Positions 10,390 to 21,790 of a stretch of 64,000 nt of DNA are shown piece by piece (position 1 is the stretch's first letter; every line of letters begins with the position of its first letter). Made by a program: the position numbers and the translations under genes. Below the pieces are notes generated by a model, which was not told where the DNA came from, made no database searches, and saw nothing but the letters and a program-made list of their open reading frames with translations. Source of the DNA: Escarpia spicata. Taxonomy: Eukaryota; Annelida; Polychaeta; Sabellida; Siboglinidae. The stretch covers positions 26,648,655 through 26,712,654 of the forward strand of contig OZ023206.1 in assembly GCA_963995525.1 (NCBI GenBank), in the 5' to 3' direction.

Positions 10390-10402
10390 GTTTAATAAGT
10401 AT
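10390..10402. repeat. Right 13-bp target-site duplication of the Penelope-like insertion
   Basis: gtttaataagtat, identical to 9716-9728; LINE sequence resumes immediately after it. Confidence 0.8.
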
Positions 10403-11830
10403 GACAGATCAAGCAGGGTGGGTTCGGTTACATTGACTTTATCGATGTTTAGGTTAATGTCATTGAGTAGTTTTAAAAGAGCAGTTTATTTGGAGTGAAA
10501 TTGTTTGAATATAGATTGCAACACATTGTATAAGTATTTTGTGCTGATGTGAAACCTTAGGCGGTTTGCGACAACCTTTTCACGTATTTTGGAAATAAAG
10601 CTGATGTTGGAAATGGGTCTATAACTGTTTAGGTCGTCTTTAGGCAGAGATGTCTTCTTAAGAACTGAGTTTACATGGGCGTGTTTAAGATCGTCAGGAA
10701 AATAGCCAAAGAACAGTGATGTATTTTACGATATATATTATTGGTTTGAGTAATGCATCAAGACGTGCTTTTAGCAATGTGGTCGGGAATGGATCGAGAT
10801 CACAGGATTTATTTGGGGAGGACATAATTATTTTCCTCACTTCGTCAACTGTTCAAACGATGCAAGTTAAGAATTTATTTCGGGAGAATCGGCATTTACA
10901 ATACTTGAAGTATGACCTTGGAAAGGAAACCGGATAAGACTGATTTTGTCCTTGAAGTGACTAGAGAACGTGTCACACGAAGACTTAATTGATGCATGAT
11001 TTGGTAAGGAGGGAGCAGGCCGTCTGTGTAAAGTTTGATTTATGCAGTGATATATCTGATGTGGACTATCAGAGTTATTGGAGACGATATTTGTGTAATA
11101 ATCCGATTTTGCTTTGGCCATTTGTCTGTTGCAGTAGTGACATTGTCTTGAGTAACGTGACCTGTCCAGAGACGAGCGTAATTTTCGCCAAACAAGCTCC
11201 AAATAACGACAGCGCCTTTTAGATTTTATAATTTCTGGAGTCATCCAGGGAGCTGATGGATTTGTTACACAGATTTTGATTTAATTGGTGCATGTTTGTG
11301 AAGCAATGCCTTAAGTACTTGACAGTACTGCTCATACAAATCTGATACGTTTTCTTTAAGATGTGTGATAATGTCGGATTTAAGAATATCAGCCATTAAG
11401 GCTGCAATGTTGATCCTGGGAATGGCTCTGTAAAACACATTGTGTTTGGACACGGCTGGAGTTATAGACACTTTAAGATCGGCAATGACAGTGTGGTGGT
11501 CGGATAAGCCATCGGAAACTGTGGGTGACTGAATAGTTTTAAAAGTTGAACGAGTTATCAAGAGGCCAAGCGAATGGCCACGTGTATGTGTCGCAAAGGT
11601 GACATGTTGTTTCGCATCAAATTATGCCAGAATATCATTAAATGTGGTTGTTGTTGCAGAAGGTATATTCAAATGAAGATTAAAATGAAAACTTTCCAAC
11701 AGATCCTGGAATGCTTCAAAGAAATAATTAACTGAGTGTCCTGGAAGGCGATCAATGCAAACAAAATAACCAGAGAAAGAAGAATCTGAAATGGACTCAA
11801 AACTGGAATACTCAGGGTTGGAATGCAAAT
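10403..11830 (-). pseudogene. L2-like LINE: end of AP-endonuclease, linker and start of RT (decayed)
   Basis: Successive minus-strand frames, each broken, give collinear parts of ORF2. The frame at 11622-11828 has the late endonuclease region (SNPEYSSFESI, then TTTTFNDILA). The frame at 11265-11561 has VSDGLSDHHTVIADLK, whose SDHH is the catalytic His motif of AP-endonucleases. The frame at 10867-11244 has the linker (YLELVWRKLRSSLD, QMAKAKSDYYTNIV). Below 10866 decayed RT start sequence continues (EVRKI..MSSPNKSCDLDP type) to the Penelope junction at 10402. It aligns with 33100-34440 of the plus-strand copy. Confidence 0.83.
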
Positions 11831-11840
11831 TAACTTTGAA

Positions 11841-12425
11841 CTATTTTGAAATGAGGAATCCAATACCACCACCTCGTCCGACTGAACGTGGGCGATGATG
11901 GAAGGTGAAACCGGAAGGAGAATTGTCGGCAGTGCATGCGGCTGTGTCATGTGGTCTGAGCCAGGTCTCAGTGATAGCAAGGATCTCTATTGTCTTGGAA
12001 AATAATAAATCAGTAAGCGAGGCTGTTTTATCTCGAATAGATCGAACGTTAGTGATGGCCATTCGAATGTTGCACCTGACAGCAGGTCCAGGTTTTAGAC
12101 TTACATATCCTGCTAGTAGTAAGATAACTGCTAATTTAAATGTTGGCTTAGAGCGGGGGATTGGCAGTAACTTTCGATTAAAACAAAGATTAAGATACAG
12201 CGAACTGTGTAGATATAACAAGGAATCTTGTATTCTCATGTATTGAGAAACTGTTGAAATGACAGCCGACAGTTGGGAACTAAGTGGATTGCACAGAGTA
12301 AAATCATGACCTCTCTGAGCAGCAGAACAGGATAGAAATAAAACACACAATAAAGATAATGGTGACGTTGTCTTGGTGACATAGTGTACTGTCCTCAAAA
12401 TGGTGAAATATAAATAATGTCTCAT
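11841..12425 (-). pseudogene. L2-like LINE ORF2 N-terminus with AP-endonuclease domain
   Basis: A 194-aa open frame on the minus strand. Residues 1-90 are a hydrophobic leader. Residues 95-104 (AGYVSLKPGP) resemble the 2A-like or NPGP motif found at this position in several L2/CR1-type LINEs. From residue 110 the AP-endonuclease begins: IRMAITNVRSIRDKTASL, then the catalytic Glu motif LAITETWLRPHD (about 139-150) and VGRGGGIGFLISK at the end. The nuclease nicks target DNA for target-primed reverse transcription. The domain is incomplete in this frame and continues after a break at 11828. It is the best-preserved LINE ORF in the window. Confidence 0.88.
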
Positions 12426-12895
12426 AAAATAGTAAATGACATAAAATAGTAAAATGTTCTAAAACAGTGTAATTGTTCTACAATAATGTATATGTCGGGG
12501 TTATAAAAAGTGGGTTGCCGATCAGTCAATGACACTATTACACGTCGTTTAATTGTCCGCGCTCAGCATGGCCTGTGCAAAATGACAAAACGTTTAGTGC
12601 CCGTGCAAAGAAACTTAATAAGTCTTCACCCCCAGGTAAATTCTGGGTATAAAAGAACGTCTTCTTGAAAAGGCCTGTTAGTAGATAGTCTATAGGTGGA
12701 CTGCTCCTTCCTTAGTGTGTTGTCTATATAAGCCTGCAGGCACGAAAATCAAATATGCCTGTATTATCGCCCAAATAATTTAAGTACGAATTTAAACAGC
12801 GTCAGTGGTAGCAATTTGTAAAATGCTTGTTTGTCCAAACATTACAGTGCGTTGACACTAATTCTACACTAGTGTCACAGGCAAGGCTTCATATT
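12426..12895 (-). mobile_element. 5' untranslated region of the minus-strand L2-like LINE
   Basis: Aligns with 32145-32600 of the plus-strand copy. Shared landmarks are the ttgcacgggca..aaacg word, the cccagaat..tataaaag area, the aacaggccttttcaa phrase and the terminal gcctgtgacact. The true 5' end is judged from loss of similarity just beyond 12895. Confidence 0.65.
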
Positions 12896-13189
12896 TCAGG
12901 AAACTCAGCTATAAATATTTATAATTATTGACTTACTTGTTTTGTTATGGTCTATTTCTCTAGATAGGCCCTATCCTTTCTTTTACATTATAAATTTGAT
13001 TGGTGATAATTTCTTCCGATATCGCCCCGTAAACGAACGGTGCGTTGTTTCGTGGGTGTGTGTGTGTAAAATAGTATCAATAACTGGGGAGCAGAACAGA
13101 TCGTGTTAACCATCTCACCCGACGATTTCTATCTTTCTTCCCATATACAAGTTGCACTTGCGTCGGAACGAGGTAAATATTAGGGGACT
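12896..13189. other. Unassigned sequence
   Basis: No gene or repeat recognised. Confidence 0.4.
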
Positions 13190-13345
13190 GAGACTCTCCA
13201 AAATCCTCCAATTGCACCCCACCCCCGAGGTTCGCTATACCCCCACCTTCAGGTTCTCAAAAACCCATTTCCACCTCTTTGAGACTTGCCAAAAAATTTG
13301 AACCTTGAGGCGCTAAATATTGGCGGCTAATCCTACCTCCAGCCC
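13190..13345 (+). repeat. Divergent relics of the 37-bp minisatellite unit
   Basis: Contains gactctccaaaatcctccaa, then ttgcaccccacccccgaggt, and weaker copies to the right (cccccaccttcaggttctca; ctttgagacttgcc). These match the array unit (ctctccgaaaacctccaact, gcacccctccccgaggg) with many substitutions. They lie about 1.2 kb left of the main array. Confidence 0.6.
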
Positions 13346-13895
13346 CCAAGTTTCGATGCCTATGAGTTGTACCTATTTCGTGAAAATATATGACTGCGCG
13401 ATGGCCTGGATTTGGAACATTGAATTCGCCTTTCCTATTATGTTATTTGTTCCAATATTATGTATTTGTACCTAAACAAATTAGTGGGTATGCGAGTACA
13501 TCGCGTGTGCTGCGTGCGTGTTCGTTGTGTAGGCCTGTAGACGCCTATGTGTGTGTGACACCATTGTGTGATAACGGCTCTTTTTGTACATGTCACTGGA
13601 AAGCAATCGGAAAAAGCATGCGATAACCTCCCCAGTCGATATGAATGTAGACACAATTTTTTTAAGAGACAGATAATGGGTGACCAGTCAGTTAAGCAGC
13701 CATACAACCAAAGGTTATACAGCAAAATAGGACAACAACTAACACAACCTACGCAATCCATTGCGTAAAGATCGCTTTCATCCAACGCCATCAAACTGTA
13801 AAGCACATCTTCTATCGCTGCACAAGTTGTCGATTTTGACAAGGTGAGAGCAATACACCAATATAGTCCGTGGGGATCGTTTCGCAGACATTATT
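13346..13895. other. Unassigned sequence
   Basis: A 134-aa minus-strand ORF (13438-13842) shows no domain I recognise. Nothing else is seen. Confidence 0.45.
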
Positions 13896-14155
13896 ACGAG
13901 TTCATAACCCCGATTTTGCTCTTTAAAACCAAATTCGCTCTATAAGAGTCATCTTGTATTCTAAAAATTGTCGACATCAGGGTGCGCCACCGGGATATAT
14001 TTCTTGGTGTGTCGCGGAAATAGTGTCCTCTGTGATAGGTTTACGTCACATCTATGATGATTTACATTTTTAAAAATCTCCTTGAAGTTAAGAACAGATT
14101 CTGTTTTATGATGGATATGCTTGGGGGTGTATTATCTTAGTGAAACAATCCCCTG
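13896..14155 (+). repeat. Dispersed repeat C, copy 1
   Basis: Collinear with 26924-27212. Shared words in order: cgattttgctctttaaaa, atcttgtat, cagggtgcgcc, cgggata, ggtgtgtc, cggaaatagtgtcctc, ttacattttaaaaa-like, atgatggatat, ttagtgaaa. It is non-coding and of unknown class; likely a non-autonomous element or a UTR-type piece. Confidence 0.7.
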
Positions 14156-14540
14156 AACCACACCCCTGTACAAGGAAACCAGGGGGCAAACAAGACCACC
14201 GTAGGTGTGTTTAGATAAGAGCCGATGTTTGAATTAAGTGCAGCAGTGCGCCTATTTTGGTTGTTGCCAGCGTCTGCGGAGCGAACACTGGCTACATAAG
14301 AAAGCTCTTAATGCGTCCCGACCGCGACATACACTGAGACATGTGTAACGACAGGCGGCCTGCTGATGTGCTGCCAATGGAGCGTGTTAGGCAGGCACTT
14401 AGCCAGGATTGTGACATTTTCCAATTTATCCGGTCTCGTTTTTCATGTACCCGTCTTGCTCACGAAAACTCCCGTTACACGTGCATTCATCATTGGCATC
14501 GGAACGTAGTGAATCTTCAGAGGGTCGAGGCCGAGAAAAC
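14156..14540. other. Unassigned left flank of the minisatellite
   Basis: An open frame starting at 14341 runs into the array, but its first 60 residues show no recognisable domain. Confidence 0.4.
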
Positions 14541-14867
14541 ATCCATCTGTACCCCTCCCCGAGGGTTCTCCGAAAACCTACAACTGCACTCCTCTCCGAG
14601 GTCTCTCAAACCTCCAACTGCACCCCTCCCCGAGGGCTCTCCGAAAACCTCCAACTGCACCCCTCCCCGAGGGCTCTCCGAAAACCTAAAACTGCACCCC
14701 TCCCCGAGGTCTCTCAAACCTCCAACTGCACCCCTCCCCGAGGGCTCTCCGAAAACCTACAACTGTTCCCCTTCCCGAAGGCTGTCCGAAACCTTACAAC
14801 AGCACCCCTCCCCGAGGGCTCTCCGAAAACCTCCAACTGCACCTCTCCCCGAGGGCTCTCTGGAAAC

Positions 14868-15305
14868 CTCCAACTGCACCCCTTCCTGAGGGCTCTCCGA
14901 AAACCTCTAACTACACCCCTTCCCGAGGGCTCTCCGAAAACCTCCAACTGCACCCCTCCCCGAGGGCTCTCCAAAAACCTACAACAGCACCCCTCCCCGA
15001 GGGCTCTCCGAAAACCTCTAACTACACCCCTTCCCGAGGGCTCTCCGAAAACCTCCAATTGCACCCCTCTCCGAGGTCTCTCAAACCTCCAACTGCACCC
15101 CTCCCCGAGGGCTCTCCGAAAACCTCTAACTACACCCCTTCCCGAGGGCTCTCCGAAAACCTCCAACTGCACCCCTCCCCGAGGGCTCTCCAAAAACTTA
15201 CAACAGCACCCCTCCCCGAGGGCTCTCCGAAAACCTCTAACTACACCCCTTCCCGAGGGCTCTCCGAAAACCTCCAATTGCACCCCTCTCCGAGGTCTCT
15301 CAAAC
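14868..15305 (+). repeat. Two copies of a 219-bp higher-order repeat inside the minisatellite
   Basis: Six-unit blocks (five 37-bp units plus one 34-bp unit ending in ctctcaaac) recur in the same order of variants at 14868-15086 and 15087-15305. For example, the ctccaattgc variant occurs at 15053 and 15272, exactly 219 bp apart. Confidence 0.85.
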
Positions 15306-16163
15306 CTCCAACTGCACCCCTCCCCGAGGGCTCTCCGAAAACCTCCAACTGCACCCCTCCCCGAGGGCTCTCCGAAAACCTAAAACTGCACCCCTCCCCG
15401 AGGTCTCTCAAACCTCCAACTGCACCCCTCCCCGAGGGCTCTCCGAAAACCTACAACTGCACCCCTTCCCGAGGGCTGTCCGAAAACTTACAACAGCACC
15501 CCTCCCCGAGGGCTCTCCGAAAACCTACAACTGCACCCCTCCCCGAGGGCTCTCCGAAAACCTACAACTGCACCCCTTCCCGCGGGCTCTCAAAAAACCT
15601 ACAACTGCACCCCTACCTGAGGGCTCTCCGAAAACCTACAACTGCACCCCTTCCCGCAGGCTCTCCGAAAACCTACAACTGCACCCCTTCCCGTGGGCTG
15701 TCCGAAAACCTCCAACTGCACCCCTCCCCGAGGGCTCTCCGAAAACCTCCAACTGCACCCCTTCCCGTGGGCTCTCTGAAAACCTCTAACTGCACCCCTC
15801 CACGAGGGCTCTCCGAAAACCTCCAACTGCACCCCTCCCCGAGGGCTCTCCGAAAACCTCCAACTGCACCCCTTCCCGCGGGCTCTCCGAAAACCTCCAA
15901 CTGCATCCCTCCCCGAGGGCTCTCCGAGAACCTCCAACTGCACCCCTCTCTCCGAGGGCTCTCTGAAAACTTCCAACTGCACCCCTCCCCGAGAGCTCTC
16001 TGAAAACCTCCAACTGCACCCCTCCGCGAGGGCTCTCCGAAAACATATAACTGCACCCCTTCCCGCGGGCTCTCCGAAAACTTCCAACTGCACCCCTCCC
16101 CGAGGGCTCTCCAAAAACCTACAACTGCACCCCTTACCGAGGGTTCTCCGAAAACCTACAACT

Positions 16164-17081
16164 GCATCCTTCCTGCGGGCTCTCCGAAAACCTACAACTG
16201 CACCCCTCCCCGAGGGCTCTCCGAAAACCTACAACTGCCCCCCTCCCCGAGGGCTCTCCGAAAACCTACAACTGCACCCCTCCCCGAGGGCTCTCCGAAA
16301 ACCTACAACTGCACCCCTTCCCGATGGTTCTCCGAAAACCTACAACTGCATCCTTCCCACGGGCTCTCCGAAAACCTACAACTGCCCCCCTCCCCGAGGG
16401 CTCTCCGAAAACCTACAACTGCACCCCTCCCCGAGGGCTCTCCGAAAACCTACAACTGCACCCCTTCCCGAGGGTTCTCCGAAAACCTACAACTGCATCC
16501 TTCCCACGGGCTCTCCGAAAACCTACAACTGCCCCCCTCCCCGAGGGCTCTCCGAAAACCTACAACTGCACCCCTTCTCGAGGGTTCTCCGAAAACCTAC
16601 AACTGCATCCTTCCCACGGGCTCTCCGAAAACCTACAACTGCACCCCTCCCCGAGGGCTCTCCGAAAACCTACAACTGCACCCCTCCCCGAGGGCTCTCC
16701 GAAAACCTACAACTGCACCCCTTCTCGAGGGTTCTCCGAAAACCTACAACTGCATCCTTCCCACGGGCTCTCCGAAAACCTACAACTGCACCCCTCCCCG
16801 AGGGCTCTCCGAAAACCTACAACTGCCCCCCTCCCCGAGGGCTCTCCGAAAGCCTACAACTGCACCCCTTCCCGAGGGTTCTCCGAAAACCTACAACTGC
16901 ATCCTTCCCACGGGCTCTCCGAAAACCTACAACTGCCCCCCTCCCCGAGGGCTCTCCGAAAACCTACAACTGCACCCCTCCCCGAGGGCTCTCCGAAAAC
17001 CTACAACTGCACCCCTTCTCGAGGGTTCTCCGAAAACCTACAACTGCATCCTTCCCATGGGCTCTCCGAAAACTTACAACT
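16164..17081 (+). repeat. Higher-order repeat with 147-bp spacing inside the minisatellite
   Basis: The 36-bp variant marked by gcatccttcc occurs at 16164, 16348, 16495, 16605, 16752, 16899 and 17046. Spacings are 184, 147, 110, 147, 147 and 147, each equal to n x 37 + 36. This suggests block amplification of three or four units. Confidence 0.85.
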
Positions 17082-17170
17082 GCACCCCTCCCCGAGGGCT
17101 CTCCGAAAACCTACAACTGCACCCCTCCCCGAGGGCTCTCCGAAACATCCAACTTTACACACACCCGCCC

Positions 17171-19576
17171 CCGACGCTCGTAATTTACTCAAACTACAAA
17201 ATACTCCTGCACTCGCTTTCACGCTTAGCATAAGACCCGTTTTATGATAACGCAAACATTGTTTTCACCTTGTTTTGATTGCAATAAATCCACGTTACGG
17301 TCGAATACAAGATCACGGTATCTGAAGAACAAAAATCCTGTTGTCGAAAGATAAGACCCAAAGATACGTAATTTGAAAAAGAAAAACAAGTGGCGATTTT
17401 TTTTAAATCCATTCCAATAACGGGATAACAGGTCTCTGGCTAAGGGCCTGGTGGCATTCACGGTGTTAGTCGGTCTCTGGTCTAGTTCTGCGCTACGGCT
17501 GAAGACCAACGAAGCGGAGACGGGATGATAGACGGTGCTATTCCGACACCACGCAGAACGATCTCTCCTCGCTGAGAGTCTCCAGAATTCTCTGGGAACG
17601 ATCTGTGTACTAATATGCTAACGGTGTATTTGTATCTCCCCCGTGGCACAGAGGACCACTCGCCTCTTCCTATATTCGTTCGCGTCCTAGGATCGTTGGG
17701 CTCTGATTGATAAATTGCTCATGTATTTAAGAAAACACAACTATAGTTTTCAGCATGTAAATTATTCAATTTTTTTCATTTTCAAAGGGGCGCCACGGTA
17801 GTTTGTTGCCCCACTAGTCGGTGTATGCCAGTGTTGATTAATGTGTTGACAAACGTATGTGTGCATAGTTGTAAAATTCTAGTAAAAAAGAGAAAATAGG
17901 ATTAAAAACATTGAACAAAATGTGTGTGTACGTGCGAGTGTGCGTGCGTGCGTTCGTGTCTGCCTGCACGCTTTAGTACATGCATTCGTGCGTGCAGATT
18001 TTCTCTAGGCCAATCTGTAGAATTGTATTTAAGAGAAGTCTGACGAGATCCAGGTGTCACAAAACTGACAAGATCTAAATGTCGCGAGACAGACATAAAA
18101 GCGGTCGGACTCAAGGTCACTTTCGGGACATATGGCGGATATAGAGCATTCGTAGATTAGACGACGAACAGACTGCGGCCACAGAAACAAGTAGGCCGCC
18201 CAGGTCATCGTAGATTAAAATATCAAAGAGAAAAGTAATGTTCGTCTGGTGGCAGATTCATGAAACCGGCAATACGTGTGGGTGACAACCAGTATACGGC
18301 AGACAGTTTATAAGTACTTCTGCAGTTTAACGAGACGATGTCAGGTTAACGGCGACACAGCTAATGACTGGATAGGCTGGATGACCGGTGGTAAGAGTGG
18401 CATTGAACTACATTAAAGGCTAATGAAGGACTGTTCCGCTTGAGGCAGCACTTAACACGTGCGTTCGGATCGACGGATCGAAAGCGAGACTGCGTACCGG
18501 GCATATTTAAATATTTTTTCAAGCTCCCTGTTCATGTTTGTGTATGGTGACGAAAATACACATCACACGGCGAATGCAGTCGGTTTCGTTTTTAATTCAT
18601 ACAATTGAATGTATGCCGTGAAGTGGAGATACCTGTAGGAAATGTTGGCTGCATGAACAGCTGCTGCAGCCAAAACCGCATTGTGCCGCCATTCTCCCTT
18701 GTTAAAAGTCTTGTGTTTAGGGTGTATCAGACGAACTGGCTATATCGTAAACTGGCTTTATAACAAGACTGGACTGTGACTCAGACTTTAGGGAACACAA
18801 CGCGTGTGTATGAATCCGTCATCAAAGTTCGTTTAAAAAATGTATCCTCATTTCTCCATTGTTATTTCACACCGTCACTGGCTGAACTTCGGCAAGACTA
18901 AAATTTTGTATTCTGTGAATGTGTGATTACTTACTGCTAGTGTTCGTAATTAAGTTTTGTTATAAAATAATAACAAGAATAAACTAAGCATATAAATCCA
19001 TAATAGAAGCAATAGTATTTTTGTAAAACATCGGACAGGCCTATTTGTAGAAAATTTACGTCGGTAGCAAGATACCGAGCGCGTAGACATTGCTGATAAC
19101 AGCACGCAATAAAGTAACATGGAAACTCATCATCTAACGTGCTACCTGGCCTACTGATGCGGAATACAGGTGACGCATGGGTCATTAAATGGTCACCAAA
19201 AAGAAACAACTATCAGTTTATTATTTTTTATGATAATGAATCAATGTCCGCAAGTTGATACGAGCGTCAGCCATTTTGTAAACTCGAAGGACCGAGTTGC
19301 TATATGTCATGTGACGGTTCCGTAAATGGCCATTCCGCATAAATCCTTCGACTCGATTAAGCAACAAGTTCAGATGTGCTGGCGATAGGAAACAGTCTGT
19401 GATACGGTGGCCACGGGTCAGTTTCCGGCAGCATTAGCGATATTGTCCAGCATCTATCCGGCTAGTCACTGCACGTTGTTGCAACCTGTTGGTCCGAATC
19501 AGCAATGGGAATCATTGCCCCAATATACGGATGCCAAATGCGTGGTCTACTTGTCAATAAGTCGCAATATCTTGTT
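17171..19576. other. Unassigned sequence, no gene recognised
   Basis: A short GT/GC-rich patch lies at about 17921-17960. The ORFs are short and carry no known domain. Confidence 0.5.
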
Positions 19577-19860
<284 letters not shown>

Positions 19861-19929
19861 TTTGAGCGGGTGTGTGCAATTTAGAGGAAATGGTAGCTAA
19901 AATAGCTGTACATCGCAATTAATCCAGTG

Positions 19930-20240
19930 ATGTATCAGTACATTGCCACTAATCCATATATACGATGCTATTATTCCAACCATGCAGATATAACATTACA
20001 ACTAGCATAACAGTACATTGATATTAATCCCGTCGTAGGACTACGTTGCTAGTAGCACAACGGCATAAAGATTAATACACTATGACATCGTGATTAGGGA
20101 AGTGGTACATTGCGACTAATCCAATTATGTATCGCGACTAATCCAGTGATACATTGCTACTAATCCAACAGTACACAGCGAATAATCCGTCAGTACATTC
20201 CGACTAATTCGGCTGTGTCGTGTGATTAATCTAGCAATAT
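19930..20240 (+). repeat. Degenerate short tandem repeat built on acattgcgactaatcca
   Basis: Variants of tacattg..actaatcc recur at about 19939, 20012, 20108, 20131, 20149, 20172 and 20194. Copies on the right are about 20-24 bp apart; those on the left are more eroded. Confidence 0.55.
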
Positions 20241-21096
20241 CTGCACATAGAAAATGCACACCTCCATAAACACAACTATAGTATATTGAAGCTACGGCTT
20301 GTTATACGGGGCGTACGAGGTCGTTTTCACAACGGAAAGGTCAACACTGCCACGTGCATACGTGGACATGAAAAAAGAATATTGCTTATTAATCTTGCAG
20401 TAGGCAGCGTTAAAATCGCCCGGCCAAATCCCGTCAGACGGCGCTTTTTCGGCAGTCTCACGGCATAATAACCATTATCGACAAATTAGCAGCGAATAAG
20501 CTGAGCTATAAACCGAAGCAAATGTGAACATGACCACGCAATAATCAACTCTATGACGTCAATTGCACAGTTATATTCAGCAGGATTGTCAGAAACGGGT
20601 CGTTTATTTGATCTGCGGTATAACTAAGAAATAAACGAAAATAAGAGTCTAGAAAAAACTGGGCGTGGCGTCAAAGAGCTGAACACGAGGATTTGAAGAC
20701 ATCAACGTAAACGGAAGAAGAATGATAAGTAGTAGCCTGCGTCCACCCGTTGAGCAACAGCGAAGTTCGTATACTCGTGCACAGTGGCGCCACCTGGTGA
20801 GTTGTTCCCTACTCAAATCGTCCACTCTGTCCGTGTTGATCTGACATATAAACAATCGTACCGGCTCTTCTAATGCAGTGTTTGCAACACTAGAATAAAT
20901 GTATTGTTTCTGTGAGTCGGTTTCACTATGTGAATTGATCGGACTTCGTTGACAAATCTGAGTAAAACTATTTGACTAAGCGCCCGTTGTATTCACAATA
21001 CTGCTGTAAAAAGCATGGAACAAAATCTACAAACGCCATAATTTTATCTACTTAACCGTGTCAAAATTGTGCAGGCAAGACTAACTTTTTTTCAAT
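20241..21096. other. Unassigned sequence
   Basis: Short ORFs only; no recognisable domain or repeat. Confidence 0.5.
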
Positions 21097-21250
21097 ACAG
21101 TCGAATCTAGCTTTATGGCCACCTCGGCAATTCAATCATCTCGCAATTACGATAACCCTAGTACAGTCCCACATAATTTCAATATAGAGTAAGACAACAA
21201 GAACTTAGTCCCGGTAATACGGTCCCCTCTCTGTTCAGGTCACTTTGCCC
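21097..21250 (+). mobile_element. Possible pogo/Tigger-like terminus, copy 1
   Basis: tacagtcgaatctag, followed by atggccacctcggcaattca and ctcgcaattacgataa, resembles pogo-type ends. It aligns, inverted, with 24560-24715, including an interior aatacggtc word. Confidence 0.35.
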
Positions 21251-21384
21251 AGGCCAGATGGACACTTTGTTAAAATTAAGTCGCAAGTGCGCATGTGCGT
21301 CGGTGAATTGATAGCGGAAATAAAAACTGCAACACCGGCCATGACGAATTCGCTGTTTTTCGTATTCGGTCCACTCGGGCGGAC

Positions 21385-21790
21385 TTCTCGATGCGCGTCA
21401 AGGGAGCAATACACACGGAACGAAAAGAACAGACCAATGGCCACCATTAATAAATCAACTCCCACAGACCATTCAACCACAAAGAACTACATAACAGACT
21501 GGGGGAGTGAAACTAATCAACAGGGGGACAAACAGGAGGACACACGTTAATGAGGCAATCATTTAGATTGACTTAACTTACTTGACTTAAAATGCCTAGG
21601 CCAATTTGACCCAGCTTTTAACAGCACAGCGGTGGACTCTAGATAATTGACATACAAAACATCAATCAACCGAGATCACGGAAACTCCGAGCTGTCTCGT
21701 GTGTATGTTGACGTCATCTGATGTGACGTCATAATGCGGGCTATGTTTGTTTGACAAGAGGCAAACATTTCTTCAACGGGTAATTTCTTC
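21385..21790 (+). pseudogene. Second Penelope-like element, C-terminal nuclease fragment
   Basis: The plus frame reads ASREQYTRNEKNRPMATINK, then STPTDHSTTKNYITDWGSE, and after a frame break SINRDHGNSELSRVYVDVI. This matches the C-terminal part of the nuclease at 10049-10260 (STINKSALTTTENHIIDWEG, SYELPHVYDDV) and is typical of Penelope-like GIY-YIG proteins. The catalytic GIY-YIG core and RT are absent. The 3' flank has ctgatgtgacgtcat but no complete hammerhead core. Confidence 0.7.

Larger units (their letters stand above)
14541..17170 (+). repeat. Large 37-bp minisatellite, ~70 copies, open in all six frames
   Basis: The unit is ctacaactgcacccctcccc followed by gagggctctccgaaaac (37 bp), with regular 36-bp and 34-bp variants. 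Since 37 is not a multiple of three, each strand cycles through its three frames every 111 bp. No frame of the unit holds a stop, so overlapping ORFs of about 300 aa appear on plus (14445-15383, 15059-16003, 16324-17247) and ORFs of up to 189 aa on minus. They would encode a 37-residue Pro/Leu/Ser/Thr-rich repeat. This openness follows from the unit itself and is not evidence of a gene. Confidence 0.97.

Noticed and set aside
11905..12246. 113-aa plus-strand ORF
   Set aside because: Antisense of the L2-like endonuclease frame.
14445..17247. Overlapping ORFs of 312, 314 and 307 aa as repeat-protein genes
   Set aside because: The 37-bp unit is open in all six frames, so ORF length carries no information; no conserved non-repeat domain, and frames change wherever 36-bp units occur.
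21700..21760. Hammerhead in the second Penelope fragment
   Set aside because: Reads ctgatgtgacg; the conserved CTGATGA and GAAA elements are not intact.
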